DNA of 64,000 nt from Candidatus Delongbacteria bacterium (GTDB taxonomy: Bacteria; CAIWAD01), in NCBI GenBank assembly GCA_041675285.1, contig JBAYTZ010000006.1:211481-275480 (forward strand), given 5' to 3'. A model generated the notes under the pieces. It had not been told where the DNA came from. It searched no databases and worked only from the letters and a program-made list of their open reading frames with translations. Below, piece by piece: positions 33,431 to 41,542 of the stretch. The first letter of the stretch is position 1. Each line of letters starts with the position of its first letter. Position numbers and translations under genes: made by a program.

Positions 33431-33729
33431 TGGGCGTCTCCTTTGCAGCTCAGGATGAAGGCCGCTAGGTCCCGGGGCAGGTAGAGGACGGTGCTGCAGA
33501 TCTTGCGCGCGGGCAGGCTCTTGCTTTGGGCGTAGCGCCAGGACTGGAGCGTTTTGGGTTGCTGGTGGAGAACCAGGGCGGCCTCTGCCTCGGTCAGCAG
33601 GGCCGGCGGGTGCGTGGTGTCGTGTCCCAGCTGCAGGTGGATGTCGTGGACCAGGGCCAGTATCTGGGACTCCAGGGCCAGCGCCTTCTCGTCCACGGGC
33701 GTGGGCATGACAAATGGCTTGGCCTTCAT
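33427..33729 (-). CDS. Helix-turn-helix (excisionase/AlpA-like) protein
   Basis: The product has 100 residues. The C-terminal ~50 residues, LLTEAEAALVLHQQPKTLQS then WRYAQSKSLPARK and YLPRDLAAFIL, match the winged HTH_17 fold of excisionases and AlpA-type activators. It could be the directionality factor for the integrase, though it is far from it (18 kb). Overlaps neighbours by 3-4 nt. Confidence 0.6.
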   Translation of the reverse strand: MKAKPFVMPTPVDEKALALESQILALVHDIHLQLGHDTTHPPALLTEAEAALVLHQQPKTLQSWRYAQSKSLPARKICSTVLYLPRDLAAFILSCKGDAQ

Positions 33730-34130
33730 GCGAGGTAATCCTCGGGCCGGGTGGGATCCGCCTGGAGCTTTTTCCCGTCCTGGTTGGGCAAGGTGTTGGG
33801 CAGGTAAATAGGCAGGCCCAGCCCAAGGGCTTCGTCGTACTCCGCGCGGCAACCTTCGCTGTCCCACCAGTTGCCGGCCATGAGCACGGCATCGCACGTG
33901 GCCAGGAGGCCCATCGTGCCCGCCAGCCAGAAGCTCTCGGGGATATCCTGCAGGAGCAGATCAAACCCGGCCGTGTTCACGGTCGGCATGACCGGGTACC
34001 AGCCGGCCCGCGCGGCCGCCACGCCGGCCAGGCGCGCGGCCTGGATGTTGAGATCCATGATGCCCCGGGTAGTGGCCCGGTACGGGTGGGCGATGTAGAG
34101 GCGCGGGGGGCGATGGATAGGCATGGACAT
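33726..34130 (-). CDS. DUF4406 / deoxyribosyltransferase-like protein
   Basis: The product has 134 residues and is the first gene of the early operon. LYIAHPYRATTRGIMDLNI, GWYPVMPTVNT, ESFWLAGTMGLLATCDAVLM and WDSEGCRAEYDEALGLGLPI follow the nucleoside 2-deoxyribosyltransferase-like DUF4406 pattern. A role in nucleotide metabolism is likely. The 58-bp repeat listed below ends just before its start. Confidence 0.7.
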   Translation of the reverse strand: MSMPIHRPPRLYIAHPYRATTRGIMDLNIQAARLAGVAAARAGWYPVMPTVNTAGFDLLLQDIPESFWLAGTMGLLATCDAVLMAGNWWDSEGCRAEYDEALGLGLPIYLPNTLPNQDGKKLQADPTRPEDYLA

Positions 34131-34138
34131 GGGTCGCC

Positions 34139-34196
34139 GTCTCCTTGGTCGTTTCCTTACAAGGGCGCGGGAAAACAGGCCAAAGGGGACAGGGGG
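34139..34196 (-). promoter_or_regulatory. 58-bp perfect repeat upstream of the early operon, copy 1
   Basis: Identical to 47052-47109. On the coding strand it ends in AAGGAG, so it delivers the ribosome site of the following gene. It contains CCTTGTAAGG, a short palindrome, and a run GGCCTGTTTTCCCGCGCCC. Likely a shared operator or leader element for coordinate control. Confidence 0.75.
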
Positions 34197-34242
34197 TGCG
34201 GAAAAAGTGCAGGGAAGTTGTGGTCGGCGATTGCGCAGTTCT

Positions 34243-34279
34243 AAAACAGAAAAGGCCCCGTCCAGGTTCGGCGGGGCCT
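34243..34279 (-). terminator. Rho-independent terminator in early-operon leader
   Basis: Stem AGGCCCCG/CGGGGCCT (34253-34260 with 34272-34279) followed on the minus strand by TTTTCTGTTTT. It lies between the promoter at 34373-34401 and the first early gene, so it may require antitermination. Confidence 0.8.
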
Positions 34280-34287
34280 CTCTGTGA

Positions 34288-34318
34288 CGACTCGCAGCGG
34301 GGGGGTTGCGGCGAGTCG
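34288..34318 (-). promoter_or_regulatory. Leader hairpin
   Basis: Eight-bp perfect stem CGACTCGC/GCGAGTCG with a 15-nt G/C-rich loop, located about 30 nt after the putative transcription start and just before the terminator stem. A candidate antitermination signal. Confidence 0.5.
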
Positions 34319-34372
34319 CCCTAACGCACAGTGCCTATGGTGGAGAGTGCGTGTTCGCGTTGAAGGCGGAAG

Positions 34373-34401
34373 AGAGTACAGTTCGGATTGACATTTGTCA
34401 A
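34373..34401 (-). promoter_or_regulatory. Sigma-70-type promoter of the early operon
   Basis: On the minus strand TTGACA (34401-34396), a 17-nt spacer and TACTCT (34378-34373) read toward the early operon. The -35 is a perfect consensus. Confidence 0.6.
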
Positions 34402-34504
34402 GTGGAGTGGTTGGGAAAATCTGAATCAACGCTACCTCTTAGCAAGATAGCCTTTCTTGAGACCAGCTTAGCATTTCATTCTTCTTGGTCAAATCTCACT
34501 TATT

Positions 34505-35704
34505 TTACGTCATTGATGGCGCTCTAAACGCAAGAATAGTTTCCTTCTTTGCACGATATACACCAGCGTCTAGATTAATTAAGCCGCTCTCCACAAGCAC
34601 TCTTAGATCTCTCGTCAGGGTTCTACCGTCTATATTAAGGTAATACTCTGCCATTCGACCTGAGATTGCTGGAATCTCACTTTGTTTACATCCCTTTTCT
34701 GTGCTTGAAATGTCGAGAGCCAATCGTCGCCGTCTAACGTCAGCAAAGGAGTTTTTATCGCTGAAATGACTATGAACATAATTTCTCCACGCCATTTCCC
34801 ATTGCTGATTCCAAATCAAATCAATCTGAGATTTCAGCTCATCCAATAATCCAAGAACTGCGTATCTAATGAAATTCATTAATCCATTTCTCGTTTTACT
34901 GGCATGGTCCAGCTTTCGATAATAATCGGACCTTGTCATATTGTAATGATTACTTAATAAATGAGTAGAGACTGCAGGAACTCCAGCTGCGGTTAAAATT
35001 GTATGTTCAATGATACGCGCAGTTCTTCCATTTCCATCTCCAAACGGATGTATCCACGCAATGTAGACATGTGATATGATTGCTTTTAAAATCGAATAAA
35101 CTATTCTGTCATTGTTGTCACATTCAAAATCATCACTATTCAGCCACTCCATGAGTTTTCTCAATAAATATTCGCACTCCTCATATGGGGCTCCTCTATA
35201 AGCGCCTACTACAACGCTATGCTTTCTAATTTCACCGGGGATGACTCCCTCATCAAGCTCAAGTTCCTGTAAAATGTCTCTATTAATGTCGCACACGTAA
35301 TCATAACTCAATAACGGAACAACTCCATCTATAACGCCCTTATCTATCCTTGTACATATCTCTATTATGTTCTCAATTTCAGTCTTAAGATACTCCCTTG
35401 ATGGAGGGACTTTAAGTTTGCCATCTAGATGATCTCTCACTTCTTGTTCAGACAGAGTGTTTCCCTCTATGGCGGTAGTAGCAAGGACGCCTTTGGCCAG
35501 ATACAACTTATACAATTCTTTGGCTGTTGCAGGCCACAACGGGACATTTGCAATATGTTCAATCTTTGATTTACATTCGCCCAGCATCAACCATAGCCTC
35601 GGATCAGCATCCTGCATATTGATACTGAAGTTAATCCAAGGGTGTGTTGTCTCGTGTCTCATAGCTTGCCTCACGGATTGCTCATGTAAATCATTGTCAA
35701 TCAA
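34505..35704 (-). CDS. Fic-domain AMP-transferase family protein
   Basis: The protein has 399 residues. The Fic active site HPFGDGNGRTARIIEH is intact. An N-terminal inhibitory motif, TTAIEGN (S/T-x-x-x-E-G/N), marks an autoinhibited class II Fic protein. A C-terminal winged-helix segment (YYLNIDGRTLTRDLRVLVES) is typical of chromosomal Fic proteins. Fic enzymes usually AMPylate target proteins such as topoisomerases. GC content is much lower than the surrounding phage genes, so it is a recent acquisition between two phage operons and may act in host control or exclusion. Confidence 0.85.
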   Translation of the reverse strand: MIDNDLHEQSVRQAMRHETTHPWINFSINMQDADPRLWLMLGECKSKIEHIANVPLWPATAKELYKLYLAKGVLATTAIEGNTLSEQEVRDHLDGKLKVPPSREYLKTEIENIIEICTRIDKGVIDGVVPLLSYDYVCDINRDILQELELDEGVIPGEIRKHSVVVGAYRGAPYEECEYLLRKLMEWLNSDDFECDNNDRIVYSILKAIISHVYIAWIHPFGDGNGRTARIIEHTILTAAGVPAVSTHLLSNHYNMTRSDYYRKLDHASKTRNGLMNFIRYAVLGLLDELKSQIDLIWNQQWEMAWRNYVHSHFSDKNSFADVRRRRLALDISSTEKGCKQSEIPAISGRMAEYYLNIDGRTLTRDLRVLVESGLINLDAGVYRAKKETILAFRAPSMT

Positions 35705-35804
35705 ATTGTTTCACCGATTCTTGCTCATCGGGTTGCAGGCACATTGAATTTATCTTGTTTGATCATTGCAATGTCAAGTCATTCTGTTCCTTTCTGACTT
35801 TGTT

Positions 35805-36290
35805 TCAAATCGAGACTCGTTCAGACAGCTGTCCCTTTGAAATGGACCGACCGCCACCAGAGGCGCGAACCACTGAGGGGTGCTTTGGGTAAAGCACCTG
35901 CCAGTTTGTCCCAACGACAACCATTAAAGCTGTTGCTGGCCAAAGGAAAACGGCCCGGGGTCCATGCTTCCCTTTCACTTTCATCTCGTGCATCTCATTA
36001 TGCAAGAGGATCATGCCAGCCCGACGAAAGACGCTCCATGCGGCATGGCGCCCTGAGCGGCGCAGGCCGGCACGGTCATGTGCGATACGGGCTTGGCGGA
36101 CCAGCTCATCCAACCACCTCTCCTCTTCGCTGGGCTGGCTGCAGAACTGCTTGACGGCATCGAGGTACGTGTAGCCCAGATCATCTTCACCGAAAGCGGC
36201 TAGGTACTCCCAGTTGGTCCAATGCGGATCCGTGTTACGGTTCTCGCGCTTGGGCGTTGTGGCGACACGCTTCTTCCTGGGCGTCGACAT
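35805..36290 (-). CDS. Phage protein, unknown
   Basis: The protein has 161 residues with a basic N-terminus (STPRKKRVATTPKRENRN). A helical region follows (LDAVKQFCSQPSEEERWLDE, ELVRQARIAHDRAGL) and a C-terminal beta/hydrophobic segment (FLWPATALMVVVGTNWQVLY). It follows the replication operon. No family recognised. Confidence 0.5.
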   Translation of the reverse strand: MSTPRKKRVATTPKRENRNTDPHWTNWEYLAAFGEDDLGYTYLDAVKQFCSQPSEEERWLDELVRQARIAHDRAGLRRSGRHAAWSVFRRAGMILLHNEMHEMKVKGKHGPRAVFLWPATALMVVVGTNWQVLYPKHPSVVRASGGGRSISKGQLSERVSI

Positions 36291-36296
36291 GGGCCC

Positions 36297-36923
36297 TCAC
36301 TGGTTTCGATCTGCCAGCAGTTCTCGCTGCAGGTGAATGGCCTGCTCCAGCACCCAGGCCATGAGCGGGCGCTCCAGCCGGCTGGGCCAGGCCCTGCGCA
36401 GCTGGGCATGGGCCGGAAGCGCAAGCAGGCGCTGCAGCGCCTCCTCGAGCCTCTGGGGTGTCACGGCCAAGAGCCGGCGCAGCCGCACGGTGAGCGGCTG
36501 CGGGGACCCGGCTAGGACCAGGACCTGGATGACAGAGCGCAGGTGCGCGCCGATGTGGGGCGGCGGGCTGCCCCGGACCAGGGCCACGATGGCCGCGGCC
36601 TCCTCCTCCAGCATGCGGGAGCGCTCTACCATCAGGGTCTGCTGCACGGCCCGGGTCAGGTAGTTGCGCGCACGGATCCGCGCGGCCCGCCCGACGTCGT
36701 CACCGTCCACCAGGACCTGGCGGCGCTGCAGGTCCGCGCGCCGGCGCGTCAGCCAGTAGGCGGACTGCAGGTCCTCCCATCGGAAGCCCGCCAGGTGCTC
36801 GAGCACGGTCTCCATGGGCAGCGCCTCGCGGTCCAGGATGGCCAGGATCTCCCACACCGCTGGCGTCTCCAGGTAAACCCTGCTGGGCCCGGCCAGCCGG
36901 CCCTCTCCTCCATCACTGGGCAT
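36297..36923 (-). CDS. Helical phage protein next to SMC-like ATPase, unknown
   Basis: The product has 208 residues from MPSDGGEGRLAGPSRVY, start chosen because it overlaps the ATPase stop by 11 nt. It is Leu/Arg-rich throughout (ETPAVWEILAILDREALPME, RARNYLTRAVQQTLMVER). Tight coupling suggests it partners the ATPase. No recognised domain. Confidence 0.5.
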   Translation of the reverse strand: MPSDGGEGRLAGPSRVYLETPAVWEILAILDREALPMETVLEHLAGFRWEDLQSAYWLTRRRADLQRRQVLVDGDDVGRAARIRARNYLTRAVQQTLMVERSRMLEEEAAAIVALVRGSPPPHIGAHLRSVIQVLVLAGSPQPLTVRLRRLLAVTPQRLEEALQRLLALPAHAQLRRAWPSRLERPLMAWVLEQAIHLQRELLADRNQ

Positions 36924-38268
36924 GGCCGGCCTCCAGTTGCAGGTCCCGCTGCAGGACTTCGCCGTCCACGATGTGGATCCCAATCTCCTCGCTGGTGGCC
37001 AGCTCGAACAGGACCAGGACGTCGTGCTCGGCCGCCCAGGCCTTCACGCGTTCGCGCGTCCGCTCAGTCATCATGGACGCTTCGCGCAGCGCCAGGAACT
37101 TCAGCCGCGGGTGCATGGCCGCGCCCATGGCCAGCGACACCTCCAGGCGTTCGGCGTCGGACGCCTGGGCAAAGGGCCGGTTCCGGTAGCGGATGGTCCC
37201 GTCTTCCGTAATGGCCAGGCCTTCGATAGGCAGCTTGGCGGCCAGCAGCACGGCGGCGATCTCGTCGTTGACCGCGTCGTAGTTCCGGGTCAGGGCTTCG
37301 CTCTTCTTCTGCAGGCGGTCCACTTCCGCCTCTTCCTCGCGGTACCGCTTGGCCGCCTGGGCGAGGGCGTTGTCGGACTCGGCCGTTTCCAGCTTGTACA
37401 TCAGGGCCTGCAGGCCTGGGTCCGGCAGCTCGGCCACGGCCGTCCGCTTGTCCTTGCCCTGCGTCACCAGATCCTCTACGCGGGCCCGCGCCGCCTCCAA
37501 CTCGCCCTCCAAGCGCTTCACGTCGGCCTTGGCTTTGGCATGGTCGTCGTAGAGGGCCTGCAGCTCCTGGCGCACCTTGTCGTTCGCCACTTGCACCTGG
37601 CGCGCCGCCTCGATCTGGCGGTTCAGCTCGGTCAGGCTGACTTCCGCCCGCACCGTAGCCTCGGGCGGAACCAAGGCTTCCAGGCGCACTTCGGCCTTCC
37701 GTTGGTCGCGGTTCACGTCCGTGCGCTCGTCATAGAAGACCTGGCGCTTGGCTTTCAGCGCATCGATGGGTGCCCGCACGCCAGCCAGGTCCACCATCAC
37801 CTTGGCCTGCGCCTCGGGCTTCATGCGAAGGAACTCGCTGGGGTCGAAGCACAGAGTGTTGAAGAAGCCGTCCAGGATGGCTTGGGGACTGGGGAACGTG
37901 CCTTTGTCCGGGGTCCAGATTCTCAGGCCCCAGCCGCCCTCCGCCGAGATAGTGCGTGTCACACGGATCCGCCGCGGGCTGTTCGCCCGGGCGTCGTCCG
38001 CCGGCGCCATGTCCAGCGTGATGACGGCCTTGTCCGCGTCGTCGTGCACGGGCTCGTCGTTCTGATGCAGGGCCTTGGCGCCGCCCAGGGCCGTCCAGAT
38101 GGCCTTGATGACGCTGGACTTGCCCTCCCCGTTTTCGCCCGAAATCTCCAGGGCGTGGGCCGCGGGATCAATGGCCAGGCGCACGGCCTTCAGGCGCAGG
38201 AAGTTCTCGGCCGCCAGTCCGATGATGCGGTAGCTGTCGGCAATCACGTGGGGTTTCTTCTCAGCCAC
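36913..38268 (-). CDS. AAA ATPase of the RecF/SMC/Rad50 type
   Basis: The protein has 451 residues from a GTG overlapping the upstream stop. N-terminal IIGLAAENFLRLKAVRLAID and Walker A SGENGEGKSSVIKAIW are typical of recombination ATPases. A central coiled coil (ELNRQIEAARQVQVANDKVR to DRLQKKSEALTRNYDAVNDE) follows. A signature-like SDAERLEVSLAMGAA precedes a weak Walker B region, where FLALREASMMTE replaces the usual L-D-E-P, as in other phage members with an RE-x-S motif. Probable role in recombination or end processing. Confidence 0.8.
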   Translation of the reverse strand: MAEKKPHVIADSYRIIGLAAENFLRLKAVRLAIDPAAHALEISGENGEGKSSVIKAIWTALGGAKALHQNDEPVHDDADKAVITLDMAPADDARANSPRRIRVTRTISAEGGWGLRIWTPDKGTFPSPQAILDGFFNTLCFDPSEFLRMKPEAQAKVMVDLAGVRAPIDALKAKRQVFYDERTDVNRDQRKAEVRLEALVPPEATVRAEVSLTELNRQIEAARQVQVANDKVRQELQALYDDHAKAKADVKRLEGELEAARARVEDLVTQGKDKRTAVAELPDPGLQALMYKLETAESDNALAQAAKRYREEEAEVDRLQKKSEALTRNYDAVNDEIAAVLLAAKLPIEGLAITEDGTIRYRNRPFAQASDAERLEVSLAMGAAMHPRLKFLALREASMMTERTRERVKAWAAEHDVLVLFELATSEEIGIHIVDGEVLQRDLQLEAGHAQ

Positions 38269-38638
38269 CGGCCACCTCCTTCTCCAGGTCCTGCAGGTGG
38301 GCCATGGTGGACCAGGTGCGATGGAGTGTTTCATGGTAGGCGTGGTCTTCCGGCAGGGCTCGCTGGGCGGCAGCCTTGAAGTTGGAGTAGTCCACCCGCT
38401 CCATGAGCACGCCCATCACCGTCTGCAGCCGCGCGAAGTTGATCACAACGCGCCAGCGATAGTCCGCCCGCGGGGTCTCCAGGATACCGCCCAAATAGCA
38501 CTTGGGACCTATCTGCTCATCCAAGTGTCTGGCCAGGTTTTCCAGATGGGCGCGCGTGCGGGCTCGGATCTGGAACTTGCCCAATTGGAGCGGGCTTTGG
38601 GTAATGCTGTAGTAGCCGAGCGTGGTGTGGATCCACAT
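38261..38638 (-). CDS. Phage protein, unknown
   Basis: The protein has 125 residues. Aromatic N-terminus MWIHTTLGYYSITQSPLQLG, followed by a basic helix (RARTRAHLENLARHLDEQ) and LPEDHAYHETLHRTWSTMAH. Related small proteins sit beside SMC-like ATPases in phages. No function known. Confidence 0.55.
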   Translation of the reverse strand: MWIHTTLGYYSITQSPLQLGKFQIRARTRAHLENLARHLDEQIGPKCYLGGILETPRADYRWRVVINFARLQTVMGVLMERVDYSNFKAAAQRALPEDHAYHETLHRTWSTMAHLQDLEKEVAGG

Positions 38639-38649
38639 GGTTCGTCCTT

Positions 38650-41532
38650 TCAGAATGGGAGATCGTCTTGGGGTGGATTCGTGGCGGGCACGGCCGCAGC
38701 GGGGGCTGGCGGTGGAGGTGCGTCTTGCGCAGGTAGCGCGGCCTCTTCTTCCGCGTCGAGGCCGTGCATGCGCTGCAGGGCCTGGCGCAGGCTATCGGGG
38801 CGGATCTTGAGAATTCGCTTGCGGGCACCACCCACTGTGATTCTGGTGATGTCAGCCTCTTCGATGACGTGCTGGGTCTTGAGTAGGTTGGTCAGGCGGT
38901 TACTGGTCAAGTCTTTTTCGAATGGCCATGCGCCGTCTTCATCCAGTTCTGCCTGGATGGCCTTGGCAAGTCCTTTGCCCACGAACTTCCACGCCTCTCC
39001 AAACACTTCGTAGTCGCGCTGGTTGTCGCCCGTGATCAGGTTGAGTGCCGTCTGTAGGATCAGGATGTCGACACTCTCGCGGCGGGCTTCCTCTTCGCGT
39101 TCGGCTTCCTTCTCCCGCTGCGCCTTCAGGATGATGTCAACCAGCGACTTGGTCTCATCCCAGTCTGCGTCTTGGTCAACCAACCGCGCCATGGCAATCA
39201 GGGAGATCCAGATCTCGTACTCTCGATTCTCGATCTCCGTGTAGGCGCCCATCAGGTCCACCGTGTAGATCCGCCAGACCTCATGAAACCGGGTCAACAC
39301 CATGCAGTGCATCATGTTCCGCAGCTCTGCAGACAGGCGGGCAACCTCTTCCACCTTCTGCGCATGGTGGACCAGGTTGACGCCCTTCTCCTTTCGAAGA
39401 CAGTGGATGGCGACACATCGATTGGCGAAGACCGGGTCGATCTTGTTGATGCTTCCCAGGCACTTGGGGCTGAACGCGTCGAACCCCTCGACTTGATTGG
39501 TCTCCGTGTTCATCCGGTACACCAGAGCCCCGTCTGCGTAGGAGTCCAGGAAGAGGGAGCGTGTGGCGGCTTCGATGGTGCCAGCTTTTGGAAAGGACAG
39601 CTTCTCAGCTTCGTCCATGAGCAAGGTGGACCGGGACCCGTCTACCGTGCGGTAGAGGGCTGCGTCTGAGATGTTGGACGTTTTGAGGGCGTTGAAGGCC
39701 AGGGCTTCGATGAAACGAAGGCTCAGGCTCTTCCCCGAACCGGACCCGCCATTGAAGTGCAAGTATCCCACGCGGCCGAAAACCGGAAAGAAATAGGTCA
39801 TCATGATCCAAAGGGTCACGATGTCGTACTCATGGTCAGCCGGGTACCAGATGAACCGCTTGATCAGGCCACGCATCCGCGTGAAGACCTGGGCCGCATT
39901 GGGCGTGTTGGCCTTCGGATCTGCGAGCAGGCTTGCCATGCTGTAGGGCACCTCCCCCTTTGTCCATCGCGGCAGGTCCTCATTCGAAAAGCGGATCTTG
40001 CCTTTGGACTTCGTGCTGCGGTCTGCGTAGGGGACAAGCGAAACGGACGGCTTCTCGTCCTGGATGACAGACTCGATGATGAAGGGGGCGTGCTCCTCAT
40101 CTTCCCTGGGGCGGAGCCAGACGCCGATGTTGGCGGTCGGAGGCCCATGGAAGCTGAACCCCAATGCCGCCCGATAGGGAACCTCGTCCTTGAACACGGC
40201 GCCAAGTGAGGGCGACTGCGGTTCTGGTAGTGCGTTCGTTGTGGTGGCCGCTGCAGCCGGGGGCGACTTCTTAGCCTGGGCCTTGAGCATGTCGCGCAGC
40301 GACTTGGGCGTGGACCCCACGCGCTTGGCGATGGTGGCCAGGTAGGTGTCCTGGAGGTTCCCGTCCAGGTCCACGAGGTCGGCCAAAAGCTCGTGCAGCA
40401 TGGCCTGGGCCTCGCGCGTCATGCGCTCGCCGGCCTTCACGTCCGGCAGCAGCTGGACTTGGTAAGTCAGGAGATCAGGGGCGGACTTCAGCAGGGCCAG
40501 GAACTCGTCACGCGTTCCGCCGGCGCGCGCCCAGTCGTTGATGTCCTTCTCCCCGGGCATGTGGAGGATCCGCACCTCGCCATTGCGCAGGGCGGATTGG
40601 ATGGCCCGGCCCGCAGGCACGACACGCCCACGGCCTGCCTTGTCATTGTCCCAGACGAGGGTCACCACGTTCTGGTGGGCAAAGAGGTGGGCGTTGAGCG
40701 CGATCTCCAGGCCCAGATTGCCCACGGCCGGGATTTCCCACCCAGCCAGCGTGGCGGCATCCGGGACACCCTCGCCCACCACCACGTCGCGGTTCTTGCT
40801 AAACAGGGCGTCCTGGTTCCAGAGCTGGGCGGCCTGTCCAGCTAGGTGGACGAATTTTCGTTTGTCGGCCGAGCCTGGCAGGGCGCGGAATGTCGCGCCC
40901 ACGGCGCGCTGGCGAACCAGCAGCGGGAAGGCGATGCGCGTGTCCCGGAAGAGCAGCCGACCCTCGGCATTTCGCAGCCCGGATGCATCGAAGTCCGCCT
41001 GGTTGTAGTCGGCCAAGAGCGGGTGGCTCCCACGCACTTGATAGAGCTTCTCCAGATTCAGCAGCCCCACCTGGTGGTCTTTCAGCAGCCGCTCGTGGAA
41101 GCCTCGACCGGCCAGATAGTCGCGCGCCTCGCGCGCCACGTCCGTGTCGGCGAAGAGCTGGCCATGGGCATAGCGAACCATTGCACTCAGGGTCTCTTCG
41201 CGCTTGTGGCGGGCCGCCTCGGCTGCGCGCTCCTCGTCCGTCGGTGGGGCTAGGTCCCAGCCCTTCAGGTCGGCCGCAAACCGCACGGCCCCCTTGAAGT
41301 CCAGGTTCTCGGCCAGCATGATGAAGTCGAGGGGGCTTCCCCCGCAACGCGTGTGGGGGTGGCTCGGGCACCACCAGGAGTTGGTCTCCGCATAGACCAA
41401 GAAGGACCCGTCCTTGTCCTCGTGGCCGGGCAGCGGGCAGCGGATGGGCTTGCGCCCCGTGTGGTGCGGGACCAGCTCGTCCATCGTCAGCTCGCGCTTC
41501 AAGCGCTCAACCAAGTCCTGGTAATGCCCCAC
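38650..41532 (-). CDS. Primase-helicase (DnaG-type zinc finger, TOPRIM, helicase-like ATPase)
   Basis: The protein has 960 residues. A CHC2-type zinc finger lies near residues 32-64 (CPLPGHEDKDGSF to CPSHPHTRCGG). A TOPRIM-like region has VVVGEGVPDAATLAGW and TLVWDNDKAGRGR. The C-terminal half has Walker A YLHFNGGSGSGKSLSLRF, LLMDEAEKLSF (Walker B) and further ATPase motifs. The end DDLPF is acidic. This would prime and unwind phage DNA at the fork. It is the longest gene of the replication operon and is followed closely by its neighbours. Confidence 0.85.
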   Translation of the reverse strand: MGHYQDLVERLKRELTMDELVPHHTGRKPIRCPLPGHEDKDGSFLVYAETNSWWCPSHPHTRCGGSPLDFIMLAENLDFKGAVRFAADLKGWDLAPPTDEERAAEAARHKREETLSAMVRYAHGQLFADTDVAREARDYLAGRGFHERLLKDHQVGLLNLEKLYQVRGSHPLLADYNQADFDASGLRNAEGRLLFRDTRIAFPLLVRQRAVGATFRALPGSADKRKFVHLAGQAAQLWNQDALFSKNRDVVVGEGVPDAATLAGWEIPAVGNLGLEIALNAHLFAHQNVVTLVWDNDKAGRGRVVPAGRAIQSALRNGEVRILHMPGEKDINDWARAGGTRDEFLALLKSAPDLLTYQVQLLPDVKAGERMTREAQAMLHELLADLVDLDGNLQDTYLATIAKRVGSTPKSLRDMLKAQAKKSPPAAAATTTNALPEPQSPSLGAVFKDEVPYRAALGFSFHGPPTANIGVWLRPREDEEHAPFIIESVIQDEKPSVSLVPYADRSTKSKGKIRFSNEDLPRWTKGEVPYSMASLLADPKANTPNAAQVFTRMRGLIKRFIWYPADHEYDIVTLWIMMTYFFPVFGRVGYLHFNGGSGSGKSLSLRFIEALAFNALKTSNISDAALYRTVDGSRSTLLMDEAEKLSFPKAGTIEAATRSLFLDSYADGALVYRMNTETNQVEGFDAFSPKCLGSINKIDPVFANRCVAIHCLRKEKGVNLVHHAQKVEEVARLSAELRNMMHCMVLTRFHEVWRIYTVDLMGAYTEIENREYEIWISLIAMARLVDQDADWDETKSLVDIILKAQREKEAEREEEARRESVDILILQTALNLITGDNQRDYEVFGEAWKFVGKGLAKAIQAELDEDGAWPFEKDLTSNRLTNLLKTQHVIEEADITRITVGGARKRILKIRPDSLRQALQRMHGLDAEEEAALPAQDAPPPPAPAAAVPATNPPQDDLPF

Positions 41533-41542
41533 GGGCTCGCTC

